A stretch of DNA of 64,000 nucleotides from Proteobacteria bacterium SG_bin5 (GCA_002083475.1 LWDI01000045.1:1-64000), one strand, 5' to 3'; positions 51,622 through 61,180 are shown, counted from the stretch's first letter. Translations and numbers: made by a program. The notes: generated by a model not told the origin, from the letters alone.

Positions 51622-54273
51622 CTAAGCTGCCCCCCCCAACACCGCCCGCACCGCCGCCACCGCGTCGGCCGCCATGTCGCCCTCCGGCCCGCCGCCCTGC
51701 GCCATGTCGGGCCGCCCGCCGCCGCCCTGGCCGCCGAGCGCCGTGACCGCCGCCTTGAGCAAGGTCACCGCGTTGTGCGTCGCCGTCAGATCCTCGGTCA
51801 CGCCGACCGCGACCGAGGCGCGGCCCTCGTTCACCGCGACGATCAGCGCGACGCCCGAGCCGAGCCGCGCCTTCATCTCGTCGACCGCGCCGCGCAGGCC
51901 CTTGGGATCGAGCCCCTCGACGACTTGCCCCAAGAACGCCACGCCGCCCACGCTCTCCGGCCCCGCCGGCGCCGCGCCCGCGCCGCCCCCCAAAGCGAGC
52001 GCCTTTTTCGCCTCGGCGAGTTCGCGCTCCAACCGCCGCCGCTCCTCGACCAGAGCGGCGACGCGCGCGGGCACTTCGTCGGGCGCGGCCTTGAGCACGG
52101 CGGCGGCCTCGCGCAATTTCTCGTCACGCGCGGCGAACCAGCGCCGCGCGGCCTCGCCGGTCAGCGCCTCGATCCGGCGCACGCCCGAGGAGACGGCGCT
52201 TTCGCCGATTACCTTGAACAACCCGATCTCGCCCAAAGCGCGGACATGCGTGCCGCCGCAGAGTTCGAGCGAATAGGTCCGCCCGTCCTCCCGCGCCCCC
52301 ATCGAGACGACGCGCACCTCGTCGCCATATTTCTCGCCGAACAGCGCCATCGCCCCTTCCGCGATCGCTTCCTCGGGCGTCATCAGCCGCGTCTCGACCG
52401 CGCCATTGGCCCGGATATGCGCGTTGACGTCGGCCTCCACCTCGGCGAGCCGCGCCGCTTCCACCGCGACGGGCTGCGAAAAGTCGAAGCGCAGCCGATC
52501 GGGGGCGACCAAGCTGCCCTTTTGCGCGACATGCGGCCCGAGCCGCTCGCGCAACGCCTCGTGCAGCAAATGCGTCGCCGAGTGGTTCGCGCGCAAGCCG
52601 CCGCGCCGCGCGCCATCGACCATCAGATGCAGCGCATCGCCGACCGCGATCGCACCCTGCTCGATCGCGACACGGTGCGCGAAGACGCGGCCGAGATATT
52701 TTTGCGTATCCTCGACCAAGCCCGCCGCGCCATCGCCGACCACGCGGCCGGTATCGCCCATCTGCCCGCCACTCTCGGCATAGAAGGGCGTCTGGTTGAG
52801 CACCAGTTCGACCGTCTCGCCCGCCGCGGCGCGCTCGACCCGGGCGCCGTCCTTGACGATCGCGAGCACGGCGCCTTCGCCCTCTTCGGCGGCATAGCCG
52901 ATGAACTCCGTGCCGCCGAAGCTTTCGGCGATGTCGAACCACACCTCGTCCGAGGCGCGCGCGCCCGATCCCTTCCAGGCGGCGCGCGCCAGGCGGCGCT
53001 GCTCGGCCATCGCCGCGTCGAAACCGGCGCGATCGACCGCGAAGCCTTGCGCGCGCAAGGCATCCTCGGTCAGATCATAAGGAAAGCCATAAGTGTCGTA
53101 GAGTTTGAACGCGGTTTCGCCCGGCAACGTGCCGCCCGCGCCGAGCCCGGCGGTGGCTTCGTCGAGCAGCTTCAGCCCCTTGTCGAGCGTCTGGCGGAAG
53201 CGGCTTTCCTCATGCTCGAGCGTCGCCTCGATCAGCGGCTGCGCGCGGACGAGTTCGGGATAGGCCGCGCCCATTTCCGCGACCAGCGCGGGCACCAGCC
53301 GGTGCATCAGCGGCGCCTTGGCGCCGAGCAGATGCGCGTGGCGCATCGCGCGGCGCATGATGCGGCGCAGCACATAGCCGCGCCCCTCGTTCGCCGGCAG
53401 CACCCCGTCCGCCACCAGAAACCCCGCCGAGCGCAGATGATCGGCGATCACCCGGTGGCTCGCTCGCGCCGCCCCGCTCGCAGGCGCGCCGGTGAGCGCG
53501 GTGGAAGCGGCGATCAGTGCCTTGAAGGTGTCGGTATCATAATTGTCGTGAACGCCCTGGAGCACGGCGGCGACGCGCTCGATCCCCATGCCGGTGTCGA
53601 TCGATTTCTTAGGGAGCTCGCCGACGATCTCGTTCGCCGCTTGCTCGAACTGCATGAACACCAGGTTCCAGATTTCGACGAAGCGGTCGCCATCTTCATC
53701 GGGCGATCCGGGCGGGCCGCCGGGGATATGGGCGCCGTGATCGTAGAAGATCTCGGAACAGGGGCCGCAGGGGCCGTTATCGCCCATCGCCCAGAAATTA
53801 TCCTTGGTGGCGATGCGGATGATCCGATCGTCGGGCAATCCGGCGATCTTGCGCCACAGGTCGAACGCCTCGTCGTCGGTGTGATAGACGGTGACGACCA
53901 GCCGGTCGGCGGCGATCCCCCATTCGCGGGTGATGAGCCCCCAGGCGAGCTCGATCGCGCGTTCCTTGAAATAATCGCCGAAGGAAAAATTCCCCAGCAT
54001 TTCGAAGAACGTATGGTGGCGCGCGGTATAGCCGACATTGTCGAGATCATTATGCTTGCCGCCAGCGCGGACGCATTTCTGCGCGCTGGTCGCGGTGACA
54101 TAGGGCCGCGTCTCGAGACCGGTGAAGACGTTCTTGAACGGCACCATGCCGGCGTTCACGAACATCAGCGTCGGGTCGTTCTGCGGCACCAGCGGCGCCG
54201 AGGGGACGCGCGCATGGCCCTCGCGGCCGAAATAATCGAGGAAGGAGCGGCGAATGTCGTTGGTCGAGATCAT
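51622..54273 (-). CDS. alaS: Alanyl-tRNA synthetase AlaS
   Basis: An 883-residue class II synthetase. The catalytic core has the class II motifs [20 protein letters not shown] and [20 protein letters not shown], and a large conserved [17 protein letters not shown]. The editing domain carries the zinc motifs [17 protein letters not shown] and [20 protein letters not shown]. The C-terminal DHHA1-like domain ends [19 protein letters not shown]. Length and domain order are standard. The start is the ATG at 54273. It is convergent with the photosynthesis operon. Confidence 0.97.
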   Translation of the reverse strand: MISTNDIRRSFLDYFGREGHARVPSAPLVPQNDPTLMFVNAGMVPFKNVFTGLETRPYVTATSAQKCVRAGGKHNDLDNVGYTARHHTFFEMLGNFSFGDYFKERAIELAWGLITREWGIAADRLVVTVYHTDDEAFDLWRKIAGLPDDRIIRIATKDNFWAMGDNGPCGPCSEIFYDHGAHIPGGPPGSPDEDGDRFVEIWNLVFMQFEQAANEIVGELPKKSIDTGMGIERVAAVLQGVHDNYDTDTFKALIAASTALTGAPASGAARASHRVIADHLRSAGFLVADGVLPANEGRGYVLRRIMRRAMRHAHLLGAKAPLMHRLVPALVAEMGAAYPELVRAQPLIEATLEHEESRFRQTLDKGLKLLDEATAGLGAGGTLPGETAFKLYDTYGFPYDLTEDALRAQGFAVDRAGFDAAMAEQRRLARAAWKGSGARASDEVWFDIAESFGGTEFIGYAAEEGEGAVLAIVKDGARVERAAAGETVELVLNQTPFYAESGGQMGDTGRVVGDGAAGLVEDTQKYLGRVFAHRVAIEQGAIAVGDALHLMVDGARRGGLRANHSATHLLHEALRERLGPHVAQKGSLVAPDRLRFDFSQPVAVEAARLAEVEADVNAHIRANGAVETRLMTPEEAIAEGAMALFGEKYGDEVRVVSMGAREDGRTYSLELCGGTHVRALGEIGLFKVIGESAVSSGVRRIEALTGEAARRWFAARDEKLREAAAVLKAAPDEVPARVAALVEERRRLERELAEAKKALALGGGAGAAPAGPESVGGVAFLGQVVEGLDPKGLRGAVDEMKARLGSGVALIVAVNEGRASVAVGVTEDLTATHNAVTLLKAAVTALGGQGGGGRPDMAQGGGPEGDMAADAVAAVRAVLGGAA

Positions 54274-54327
54274 GCGCCCCGTCTAAGCGGGGCGCGCGGC
54301 GCGCTCAAGCGAAAGAGGGGCGAACGC

Positions 54328-54786
54328 CTAGGCTTGAGTCGCCAGCCAGCGCTGCTCGGCATGGAGCAGATCGTGAAGCGCCCCCTGCGCCGCGCGCGAT
54401 TCGCGGGCATAGCCGGTCCAATCGCCGGCGATCCGCCCCGGCGTCCAGCGGCAAATATCCTCGCGCAGCCGCTCGTCGACCGGGCGGCGCAGCGCGAGTA
54501 AGGCGAGCGCCTGGGGGCGGGTGAGAAAGGGATCGAGCCGCTCGCGCCGCGCGCATTCGGCGCGCTGCACCTTCAGCCGCGTTTTGACGAGCGCGCACAT
54601 CATCGGCACCTCGGCGCGAGTCAGCCGCCCCAGCTCGTCGAGCGCGGCGAGCACCGGCAGCGCCGCCAGCCGCTGCCGATCGCGCAACTCGGCATGGGTC
54701 ACACGAGCCGCCGCGCCGCCCCATTGCTCGCCGGCTCCTAGCTCGACCGCCCCTAGCTCGACAGATTGTAGCGCCAATTTCGCCAT
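54328..54786 (-). CDS. Hypothetical protein (152 aa)
   Basis: A soluble, helix-rich protein starting MAKLALQSVELGAVELGAGE and ending GALHDLLHAEQRWLATQA. A duplicated VELGA stretch opens the protein. Near the middle MMCALVKTRLKVQRAECARR and LDPFLTRPQALALLALRRPV suggest helical repeats. No family can be named. It ends 55 bases before the alaS start on the same strand and has normal codon use for the window. Confidence 0.55.
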   Translation of the reverse strand: MAKLALQSVELGAVELGAGEQWGGAAARVTHAELRDRQRLAALPVLAALDELGRLTRAEVPMMCALVKTRLKVQRAECARRERLDPFLTRPQALALLALRRPVDERLREDICRWTPGRIAGDWTGYARESRAAQGALHDLLHAEQRWLATQA

Positions 54787-54872
54787 GTCGCCCCTTCCCT
54801 AGCGCCGGGCGATACCAGGGCGATGGGTAGCGAAACCTTGCCTAACCCCCTCGTATAATTGCGATCTAGGGT

Positions 54873-56120
54873 TTATCCCAAGGGCGCGTCCAGGCTCCGC
54901 GGCGGGGTGCTGAACCAGCGCGGGCCGGCCTCGGTCATGTAGAAACAATCCTCGAGCCGCACCCCGAACTTGCCCGGCAGATACAGCCCCGGCTCGTTGG
55001 AGAAGCACATGCCGGGGGCGAGCCGCGTCGTCTCGCCGCGCACCAGATTGACCGGCTCGTGCCCGTCGAGCCCGATGCCATGGCCGGTGCGGTGCGACAG
55101 GCCGGGCAGGCGATAATCGGGGCCATAGCCCCAGGCGGCGTAGCGGCGCCGCACCGCGTCGTCGACCGACCCCGCCTCGGCGCCCAGCCGCGCGGCGGCG
55201 AGCGCGATTTGCTGCCCCTCGCGCACCTGGTCCCACACCCGGCGCTGCTCGGCGCTCGCGGTCCCGAACACCAAGGTGCGCGAAACGTCCGACTGATAGC
55301 CCTGCACCGAGCAACCGCAGTCCATCAGCACCACCTCGCCCGGTGCCACGCGCTGCGGCGCGCGGCTGCCATGGGGGAGCGCCGAGGCCGCGCCGACCAG
55401 CACCAGCGCGAATTCGGGGCTGCCGCCGAGCCGGGCGGTCGCCGCGTTCATCATCGCGGCGATGTCGGCGGGGGTCATTCCCGCCTCGATCCGCGGCACG
55501 GTGAAGCGATAGGCGGCGATGGTGACGTCGGTCGCCTTTTGCATCAATGCGATTTCGGCCGTGCTCTTGATCATCCGGCAGCCGCGCACGATCGGGTTGG
55601 CCGAGACGAGCCGCGCTCCGGTCGCGCGCGCGAGCCCGTCGCTCGCGAAATAGCGCGCGCTCTCCTCGATGCCGATCGTGCGCGCGGGGAGTTTACGGTC
55701 CTTCAAAAAGCCCGCGATCGCGGCGAACGGGGTTTCGTCCTCCTGCCACACGCGCAACTCGGCGGGCACGGCGAGCGTTTGGCGGACCGAGGGCTCCTCG
55801 AAAAAGGGGGTGACGATCAGCAGCGGCCCCTCGGCCGGGATTAGCGCCGCCGTCAGCCGCTCGCTGCGATGCCATTCGACGCCGGTGAAATAGACGAGGC
55901 TCGCGCCGGGCTCGATCAGCACCGCGTCGATGCCATGCGCCTTCATCAGCGCGCGCGCCGCCGCGAGCCGCGCCGTGCGTTCCTCGGCGTCGATCGGGCG
56001 GACGTCGCCGGTCAGCGGCCGCAGCGCGGCGAGATCGGGCGCGGCCGCGCGCGCCGCCCCGGTCACCAGCCCGGCCATGCCGAGCAGCCCAAGCCCCATC
56101 ATTCGCCGCCGATCGATCAT
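54873..56120 (-). CDS. Exported M24-family Xaa-Pro aminopeptidase-like protein
   Basis: A 415-residue pita-bread-fold protein with an N-terminal export signal (MIDRRRMMGLGLLGMAGLVT, ending GAARAAAPD). The arginine pair and following residues resemble a Tat signal, though the second motif position is not typical. The N-terminal creatinase-like domain is followed by the metallopeptidase domain with metal ligands in VVLMDCGCSVQGYQSDVSRT, TGHGIGLDGHEP and FSNEPGLYLPGKFGVRLEDC. It probably removes N-terminal residues before proline, outside the cytoplasm. Starts at the ATG at 56120. Confidence 0.9.
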   Translation of the reverse strand: MIDRRRMMGLGLLGMAGLVTGAARAAAPDLAALRPLTGDVRPIDAEERTARLAAARALMKAHGIDAVLIEPGASLVYFTGVEWHRSERLTAALIPAEGPLLIVTPFFEEPSVRQTLAVPAELRVWQEDETPFAAIAGFLKDRKLPARTIGIEESARYFASDGLARATGARLVSANPIVRGCRMIKSTAEIALMQKATDVTIAAYRFTVPRIEAGMTPADIAAMMNAATARLGGSPEFALVLVGAASALPHGSRAPQRVAPGEVVLMDCGCSVQGYQSDVSRTLVFGTASAEQRRVWDQVREGQQIALAAARLGAEAGSVDDAVRRRYAAWGYGPDYRLPGLSHRTGHGIGLDGHEPVNLVRGETTRLAPGMCFSNEPGLYLPGKFGVRLEDCFYMTEAGPRWFSTPPRSLDAPLG

Positions 56121-56187
56121 CTTGCCTCCGTCCCGCTTATCGATAGGACGAGGCCCGGGGCCGGAGCAAGCTGAACAGGATCAAGCC

Positions 56188-57444
56188 ATGGGCAATCGAT
56201 TGACCTTCTATATCGTGATCGCGCTGGTGATCGGCTTGCTCACCGGCTGGGCGATGCACGAGGCGATCAAGGCGAGCGCCCCCGCCACCGCCACCGTGCT
56301 GAAGGACGCGACCCAGATCTTCCCGATCATCACCACGATTTTCCTGCGGCTGATCAAGATGATCATCGCGCCGCTCGTGTTTTCGACGCTGATCGTCGGC
56401 ATCGCGCATATGGGCGATAGTTCGGCGCTGGGGCGCGTCGGCTTGCGCGCGCTCGCTTGGTTCATCGGCGCGAGCCTGGTGTCGCTGAGCCTCGGGCTGG
56501 TGCTCGTGCATCTGCTCCAGCCCGGCGCCGGGCTCGCGCTCGCGCTGCCGCCGGCGAGCGAGGCGAGCGGGGTCGATAAGGCCGCGTTCAACCTCAAGGA
56601 TTTCGTGACGCACATCGTCCCCGCCTCGATCGTCGAGGCGCTGGCGAAGAACGAGATCATCCAGATCGTCGTCTTCTCCGTCTTCGCGGGCGTCGCGATC
56701 ACGTCGCTGGGCGAACGCGCGGCGCCCTTGGTGCGCGGGGCCGAGGCGCTCGCCGATGTGATGCTCAAGGTCACCAATTACGTGATGGCGCTCGCGCCCT
56801 TGGCGGTGTTCGCCGCGGTCGCCAACAGCCTCGCCGAGCGCGGGCCCGAGGTGATCGGCAAGCTCGGCTATTTCATGCTGAGCTTCTATCTCGCGCTGAT
56901 GCTGCTGTGGACGGTGCTGATCGCGGTCGGCGGGTTGTTCCTGGGATCGCGGGTGGTGCCGCTGGTGCGCGCGATCCGGGCGCCGCTGCTGCTCGCCTTC
57001 TCCACCGCCTCGTCCGAGGCGGCCTATCCCAAGACGCTCGAGGCGCTGGAGAAATATGGCGTGCCGCCGCGCATCGCGAGCTTCATGCTGCCGCTCGGCT
57101 ATTCGTTCAACCTCGATGGTTCGATGATGTACATGACCTTCGCGTCGCTGTTCATCGCCCAAGCCTATGGCATTCCGCTGACCTTGGGCGCGCAGATCAC
57201 GATGCTGCTGGTGCTGATGGTCACCTCGAAGGGGATCGCGGGCGTGCCGCGCGCGAGCCTGGTGGTGGTGGCGGCGACGCTGCCCTTGTTCGGCATTCCC
57301 GAGGGCGGGCTGCTGCTGATCCTGGCGGTCGACCAGTTTCTCGACATGGGCCGCTCGGCGACCAACGTGGTGGGGAACGCGGTAGCGACGGCGGTGATCG
57401 CGCGCTGGGAGGGCGGGCGCGCGGTGGAACGCGTGGCGGGTTAG
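56188..57444 (+). CDS. Dicarboxylate/amino acid:cation symporter (DAACS family)
   Basis: A 418-residue symporter related to DctA and GltP with about eight helices and two re-entrant loops. The family features are FLRLIKMIIAPLVFSTLIVG, the hairpin sequence FSTASSEAAYPKTLEALEKY, SFMLPLGYSFNLDGSMMYMT and the C-terminal DQFLDMGRSATNVVGNAVAT. It uses a cation gradient to import dicarboxylates or glutamate/aspartate. The start is the ATG at 56188, 67 bases from the divergent peptidase gene, so a peptide-to-amino-acid link is possible but unproven. Confidence 0.92.
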   Translation: MGNRLTFYIVIALVIGLLTGWAMHEAIKASAPATATVLKDATQIFPIITTIFLRLIKMIIAPLVFSTLIVGIAHMGDSSALGRVGLRALAWFIGASLVSLSLGLVLVHLLQPGAGLALALPPASEASGVDKAAFNLKDFVTHIVPASIVEALAKNEIIQIVVFSVFAGVAITSLGERAAPLVRGAEALADVMLKVTNYVMALAPLAVFAAVANSLAERGPEVIGKLGYFMLSFYLALMLLWTVLIAVGGLFLGSRVVPLVRAIRAPLLLAFSTASSEAAYPKTLEALEKYGVPPRIASFMLPLGYSFNLDGSMMYMTFASLFIAQAYGIPLTLGAQITMLLVLMVTSKGIAGVPRASLVVVAATLPLFGIPEGGLLLILAVDQFLDMGRSATNVVGNAVATAVIARWEGGRAVERVAG

Positions 57445-57596
57445 TGCAGGTGAAGGTACGTTAGAGTCCGTTCGAATGAAATGGAATCGGTTCGCCCCGA
57501 GCAACGTCGAAGGGCGCGATGCCGGGGAGGTGCGCCTGTAGCACGCGCCTCGACTTCGCGCGGCACGAACGGCGTTCTATTTGAATAGAACAAACT
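57445..57596. other. Gene-free stretch with remnants of family C repeats
   Basis: Downstream of the symporter gene. Contains pieces such as TTCGCCCCGAGCAACGTCGA and GGCACGAACGGCGTTC that match family C repeats (27691-27779). No gene could be supported here or in 57861-57999, which holds a further fragment (TTGCTGAGCTTGTCGAAGCA). Confidence 0.5.
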
Positions 57597-57860
57597 CTAG
57601 AGCTGTTTGCGATCACACCGGTTCGCTCCTCCCCTGTAAGAGGAGGTGGCAGCCGCGTGAGCGGCTGACGGAGGGGTGTCCCCGGCAGATAGAGGGGGAT
57701 ACCCCTCCACCATTCGCTACGCGAATGGTCCCCAGTTCAGGGTCGGATCGTCCCCCGGACGATCCTTGACCGTGCGGGGCAGGGTCAACCCTGAACTCCT
57801 CTCAGGGGAGGAGCTTTTTCCGTCGAGCCATTGGTTCGGTGCGATCGCAAACAGCTCTAG
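57597..57860. repeat. 264-bp MITE-like element with 24-bp terminal inverted repeats (family D)
   Basis: The left end (57597-57620) starts CTAGAGCTGTTTGCGATC and the right end (57837-57860) is its inverse complement with one mismatch over 24 bases. The body is a chain of small hairpins: CCTCCCCTGTAAGAGGAGG, GGCAGCCGCGTGAGCGGCTG, ACCATTCGCTACGCGAATGGT and GTTCAGGGT...ACCCTGAAC, closed by CTCAGGGGAGGAG. No transposase frame is present. The same modules recur at 63234-63380. Mobility is inference. Confidence 0.7.
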
Positions 57861-57999
57861 TCTAGAATAATGACCGTTCTTGCTGAGCTTGTCGAAGCAC
57901 TGCTCTTCTTGCCGATGATCGCAATAGGGCCGGCCGTTGCCCCGCCCTTCGGGTCGACTAGCTTGGGGGCGAACGAAACCAATCTCGATAGGGCAGACC

Positions 58000-58788
58000 C
58001 TAAAACAACTCGTCGAGCAGCAAATGCGCCTCGATCCGCTTCGAATCGGGCGCCTCGCCATAAGTCTCGAACAATAGCGCGCCCAATCCCGCGTCGAACT
58101 CGCTCAAGCAATTGAGCAGGATCGCCAAATCCTGATAGCGATCGGCGACGCCCAATCGGCCGAGATCGATCACCCCGGTCACCGCGCCGCTTTCATCGAG
58201 GAAAATATTGTCGAGCGAATAGTCGCCATGCGTCACCACGCGCTCGGCTTCGATCGGGAGGAGCGACTGGAGCGCCGCCCACACCCGTTCCGCGCTCCAG
58301 CCGGCGCGGGCATCGTCGAACTCGTCCTCGGCGACGCGGCCCGTGTCGATATTCGCGCGCGCCGCGACGAGCCGCACCGGAAGCGACGCGTCGAACGGGC
58401 AGCTCGCCACGGGCAGCGCGTGCAGCCGGCGCAGGAAAAGCGCCATGCCCGCGACCGCCTCGGCCCGGCGCGCGGGATTCTCCTGGAGCCAGCGATAAGC
58501 GGCGGTCCCGGCCAAGCTTTCGCTCAGCAGCCAAGCCGCGCCCTCTTCCTCGGTGAAGGCGACCAAGCGCGGCGCCGGCAGCCGGCCCTGGAGCCAGCGC
58601 AGCCGCGCATATTCATCGGCGATGTCGGCGGCGACCAGCCCCGTGCCTTGCTTGAGGTACAGCGCGGGACGGCCGGGCGCGTCGAGCCGGTGGATGACGC
58701 CGCCCGATTGGCCGATCGCGTCGCGGCTAGCGGAATAGCCCTTGATCGCCGCCGCCAGCCCCCGGGGGAGCGGCGCGGGGAAGCTCAC
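58000..58788 (-). CDS. APH(3')-I-like aminoglycoside phosphotransferase family kinase
   Basis: A 262-residue kinase whose sequence tracks APH(3')-Ia along nearly its whole length as I recall it. The segments are IGQSGGVIHRL near the N-terminus, LYLKQGTG, WLQGRLPAP, AWLLSESLAGTAA, FLRRLHALPV, FDDARAGW, the catalytic VVTHGDYSLDN, the Mg-binding GVIDLGRLGVADRYQDLAIL, and LLLDELF at the end. These are the catalytic His-Gly-Asp loop and the DxGRxGxADR loop of the family. It starts at a GTG at 58788 overlapping the dehydrogenase stop (GTGA). It may phosphorylate an aminoglycoside or a related sugar; resistance is not shown. Confidence 0.85.
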   Translation of the reverse strand: MSFPAPLPRGLAAAIKGYSASRDAIGQSGGVIHRLDAPGRPALYLKQGTGLVAADIADEYARLRWLQGRLPAPRLVAFTEEEGAAWLLSESLAGTAAYRWLQENPARRAEAVAGMALFLRRLHALPVASCPFDASLPVRLVAARANIDTGRVAEDEFDDARAGWSAERVWAALQSLLPIEAERVVTHGDYSLDNIFLDESGAVTGVIDLGRLGVADRYQDLAILLNCLSEFDAGLGALLFETYGEAPDSKRIEAHLLLDELF

Positions 58789-59831
58789 GCCCGCCCGATC
58801 AGCCGCTGCGCGATCAAATCGGCGACCGCCGCCGCCGGCGCGCCGCTGCGCTCGCTCTCGTCCCACACTTGGTTCAGCCGCTCGGGGATTTTGTGGATGC
58901 GCGCCTCGACCTCGGCGCGATTGCCCTCGCCGAAATATTCGAGGCACACGTTGATGATCCCGCCCGCGTTGATGACGTAATCGGGGGCGTAGAGAATGCC
59001 GCGTTCGTGCACGCGGCGCCCGTCCTCGGGGGTGGCGAGCTGGTTGTTCGCGCCGCCCGCGATCACCTTGGCCTTCAGCGCGGCGATCGAGGCTTCGGTC
59101 AGGATCGCGCCGAGCGCATTGGGGCTGACGATATCGGCCTCGACGCCCAGAATCTCGTCCGCCGCCACCGCCCGGCCGCCCAGCTCCGCCGCCAGCGCCT
59201 GCGCGCGCGCGGCATCGACATCGGCCAGGATCAGCTCGGCGCCATCATTCGCGAGCAACCGCGCGAGCCCGCCGCCGACCGAGCCGACGCCCTGGATCGC
59301 GACGCGCACGCCCTTCATGTCGCCCGCGCCCAGCCCGCGCTTGGCCGCCGCCTTCACGCCCAGATACACGCCCAACGCGGTCGAGGGGCCGGGATTGCCC
59401 CCTGCCTGCCCGGTTTCGACCGGCAGGCCGGTCACGAATTTGGTCTCGCTCGAAATGACGACCATGTCCTTGTCGGACATGCCGACGTCCTCGGCGGTGA
59501 CATAGCGCCCGCCGAGCGATTCGATCGCGCGGCCGAAGGCCTTGAGCATCGCCTCGGTCTTGGTGCGCCCGGCGTCGGCCAGCACCACCGCCTTGCCGCC
59601 GCCCATCGGCAGCCCGGCCATGGCGTTTTTATAGCTCATGCCCCGCGACAGGCGCAGCGCGTCGGTGATCGCCTCGCCGCTATTGGCATAATGCCAAAAC
59701 CGCACGCCGCCGCCCGCCGGCCCCAGCGCGGTCGAGTGGATGGCGATGATGCAGTGCAGGCCCGAGGCGGGATCGGTGAAGAGGTGGACGCCCTCATGCT
59801 CGTCGAAATCGGGAAAGCCCCAGGTCGTCAA
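58785..59831 (-). CDS. Leucine/phenylalanine/valine dehydrogenase-like protein
   Basis: A 348-residue NAD-dependent amino-acid dehydrogenase of the Glu/Leu/Phe/Val family in its shorter leucine-type form. The substrate lysine lies in MGGGKAVVLAD, with AIHSTALGPAGGGVRFWHYA upstream and MSYKNAMAGLPMGGGKA. The NAD domain has VAIQGVGSVGGGLARLL and the tail PDYVINAGGIINVCLEYFG. It interconverts branched-chain amino acids and 2-oxo acids. The start is uncertain: TTG at 59831 with AGGGG upstream is chosen, TTG at 59846 is possible. It is coupled to the kinase gene downstream. Confidence 0.88.
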   Translation of the reverse strand: MTTWGFPDFDEHEGVHLFTDPASGLHCIIAIHSTALGPAGGGVRFWHYANSGEAITDALRLSRGMSYKNAMAGLPMGGGKAVVLADAGRTKTEAMLKAFGRAIESLGGRYVTAEDVGMSDKDMVVISSETKFVTGLPVETGQAGGNPGPSTALGVYLGVKAAAKRGLGAGDMKGVRVAIQGVGSVGGGLARLLANDGAELILADVDAARAQALAAELGGRAVAADEILGVEADIVSPNALGAILTEASIAALKAKVIAGGANNQLATPEDGRRVHERGILYAPDYVINAGGIINVCLEYFGEGNRAEVEARIHKIPERLNQVWDESERSGAPAAAVADLIAQRLIGRA

Positions 59832-59858
59832 CGCCCTACCCCTCAAATTCGCGCTTCA

Positions 59859-59936
59859 TGGGGCGACCGACGGGACTTGAACCCGCAACCCCTGGTACCA
59901 CAAACCAGTGCTCTAACCGGTTGAGCTACGGTCGCC
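59859..59936 (-). tRNA. tRNA-His (GTG anticodon)
   Basis: A complete cloverleaf reads on the minus strand from 59936: GCGACCG acceptor arm pairing with CGGTCGC, TA, D-stem GCTC/GAGC, anticodon stem CTGGT/ACCAG with loop TTGTGGT (anticodon GTG), T-arm GCGGG/CCCGT with loop TTCAAGT. The residue before the acceptor arm is G (G-1) and the discriminator is C73, the usual bacterial His identity pair, and CCA is encoded (59861-59859). The first-look fold that used GGCGACC as the acceptor would shift the arm by one base. Confidence 0.95.
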
Positions 59937-59981
59937 GTGAAGCGCGGCGGATAGGGCCGCGCGCCCGCAGCGTCAACCCTA

Positions 59982-60704
59982 TCAGAGCCGGCCCTCGACC
60001 GAAAGCCGATAGCCGCCGCCCACCGCCAGAAAGCCCGCGCGGTTGAGCTTGTCGATCACCGCCGGATCGCTGGTGGTAACGTCGAGCAGCGCGCGGTAGC
60101 GGCCGTCGCCTTGCACGCTGAGGCCGATCTTCTCGGCGCCCGATTGGCTCGCGAGCGGCAGGTTGAGCGCGCCGCCGACGCAGCGCGCCTCGGCGCTCAT
60201 CCCCTGGCCGAGCGAAATCCCGGCGATCCCCGCGCCCAGCTCGGCCTTCACCCGGCCATTGGCGCGCGCGCAGCGGCCACGATCGAAGCGGACCGAGACG
60301 TCGCTCAAATCGAGCCGGGTGATCGGCAGCGGCGCGAACAAGGCGCCCACCGGCACCGCCGCGCTCGTGTCGTCGATGCCGAAGCTCGACGCCGATACGC
60401 TGAACGCCCCGCGCAACCGTTCGCCCTGGGCGAGCTTGGGGCCGGAGAGATCGACGCGCGCGCGGCCGACGAGCAGCTGGATCGGCGACAAGGCGGCATA
60501 GCTGTCCCCCAGATCGACCTCGCCCCAATGCACCTCGCGCAAGGTCGCCGCCCAAACCGAATGTTCGGCGGCGCGCAGCGTCAGCCCCTCGCGGTCGAGC
60601 CCCAGCGCGCCGAGCGCGAGCCGCATCGGCAGCGTGCCGATCAGCGCGATCACGAAGAACAGCCCGAACAGCACGCGCGGGCGGGCGTTGATCCGAATGC
60701 GCAT
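59982..60704 (-). CDS. gspN: Type II secretion system protein GspN
   Basis: A 240-residue inner-membrane protein with one N-terminal helix (RPRVLFGLFFVIALIGTLPM) and a periplasmic beta-rich domain. Family-like segments are SVWAATLREVHWGEVDLGDS and SPIQLLVGRARVDLSGPKL. GspN is an accessory component found in some T2SS operons. It is the last gene of the gspJ-N run; its ATG overlaps the gspM stop (TAATG type, sharing bases 60704-60706). Confidence 0.86.
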   Translation of the reverse strand: MRIRINARPRVLFGLFFVIALIGTLPMRLALGALGLDREGLTLRAAEHSVWAATLREVHWGEVDLGDSYAALSPIQLLVGRARVDLSGPKLAQGERLRGAFSVSASSFGIDDTSAAVPVGALFAPLPITRLDLSDVSVRFDRGRCARANGRVKAELGAGIAGISLGQGMSAEARCVGGALNLPLASQSGAEKIGLSVQGDGRYRALLDVTTSDPAVIDKLNRAGFLAVGGGYRLSVEGRL

Positions 60705-61180
60705 TAGCCCCTCCGCGCGCGCAAGGTGAGCGCGACCGAGAGCGTGCGGTCGCCATTGTCGGTCGTCTGCAATTGATCGACGAGAATGCCCTGCGCCTCC
60801 AGCTCGGCGATCCAGGCGAAGAGCGCGGCGGGCCGCGCCGAGGCCATGCCGATCGCGAGCGCATTGTCCGCCTGGGGGGCGACGCTCGTCAACGCGAAAC
60901 CGGCGGCGGTCGCGCGCTCGCGCACCACCGCCTCCAGGCTGCCGCCGATCTGCGGCGCGCCCGCCTTGGCGAGCGGCTCGACCGCCGCCACCGCGCCGCG
61001 CACGCTCGCGAGCCGCGTGACCGCGTCGAGCTGGCGATCGCGCGCCGCATCGAGCCCCTCGCCGATCGGGCGGATGATGCCGAACCAGAGCAGCACGATC
61101 AGCGCGAGCGCTCCCGCGACGCCGATCAACAGCCGCTCGCGCGGCGACAGGCCAAGCAGCCAGGCGCGCAATCCGCTCAT
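60704..61180 (-). CDS. gspM: Type II secretion system protein GspM
   Basis: A 158-residue protein with a short cytoplasmic tail (MSGLRAWLLGLSPRERLLIG), one membrane helix (VAGALALIVLLWFGIIRPIG) and a coiled periplasmic segment ending in a ferredoxin-like fold (LEAQGILVDQLQTTDNGDRT). GspM works with GspL at the inner-membrane platform. The N-terminal W-x-L-S-P-R-E-R-x-L pattern is typical. It lies between gspL and gspN with overlapping start and stop. Confidence 0.9.
   Translation of the reverse strand: MSGLRAWLLGLSPRERLLIGVAGALALIVLLWFGIIRPIGEGLDAARDRQLDAVTRLASVRGAVAAVEPLAKAGAPQIGGSLEAVVRERATAAGFALTSVAPQADNALAIGMASARPAALFAWIAELEAQGILVDQLQTTDNGDRTLSVALTLRARRG

Noticed and set aside
57581..57870. 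Two short frames within the 57597-57860 element
   Set aside because: They follow the hairpin modules and have no similarity to transposases or other proteins.
59862..59936. An early fold of tRNA-His lacking G-1 with acceptor GGCGACC
   Set aside because: Counting the T-arm shows the acceptor is GCGACCG/CGGTCGC, which restores G-1, C73 and CCA; the earlier fold is off by one base.
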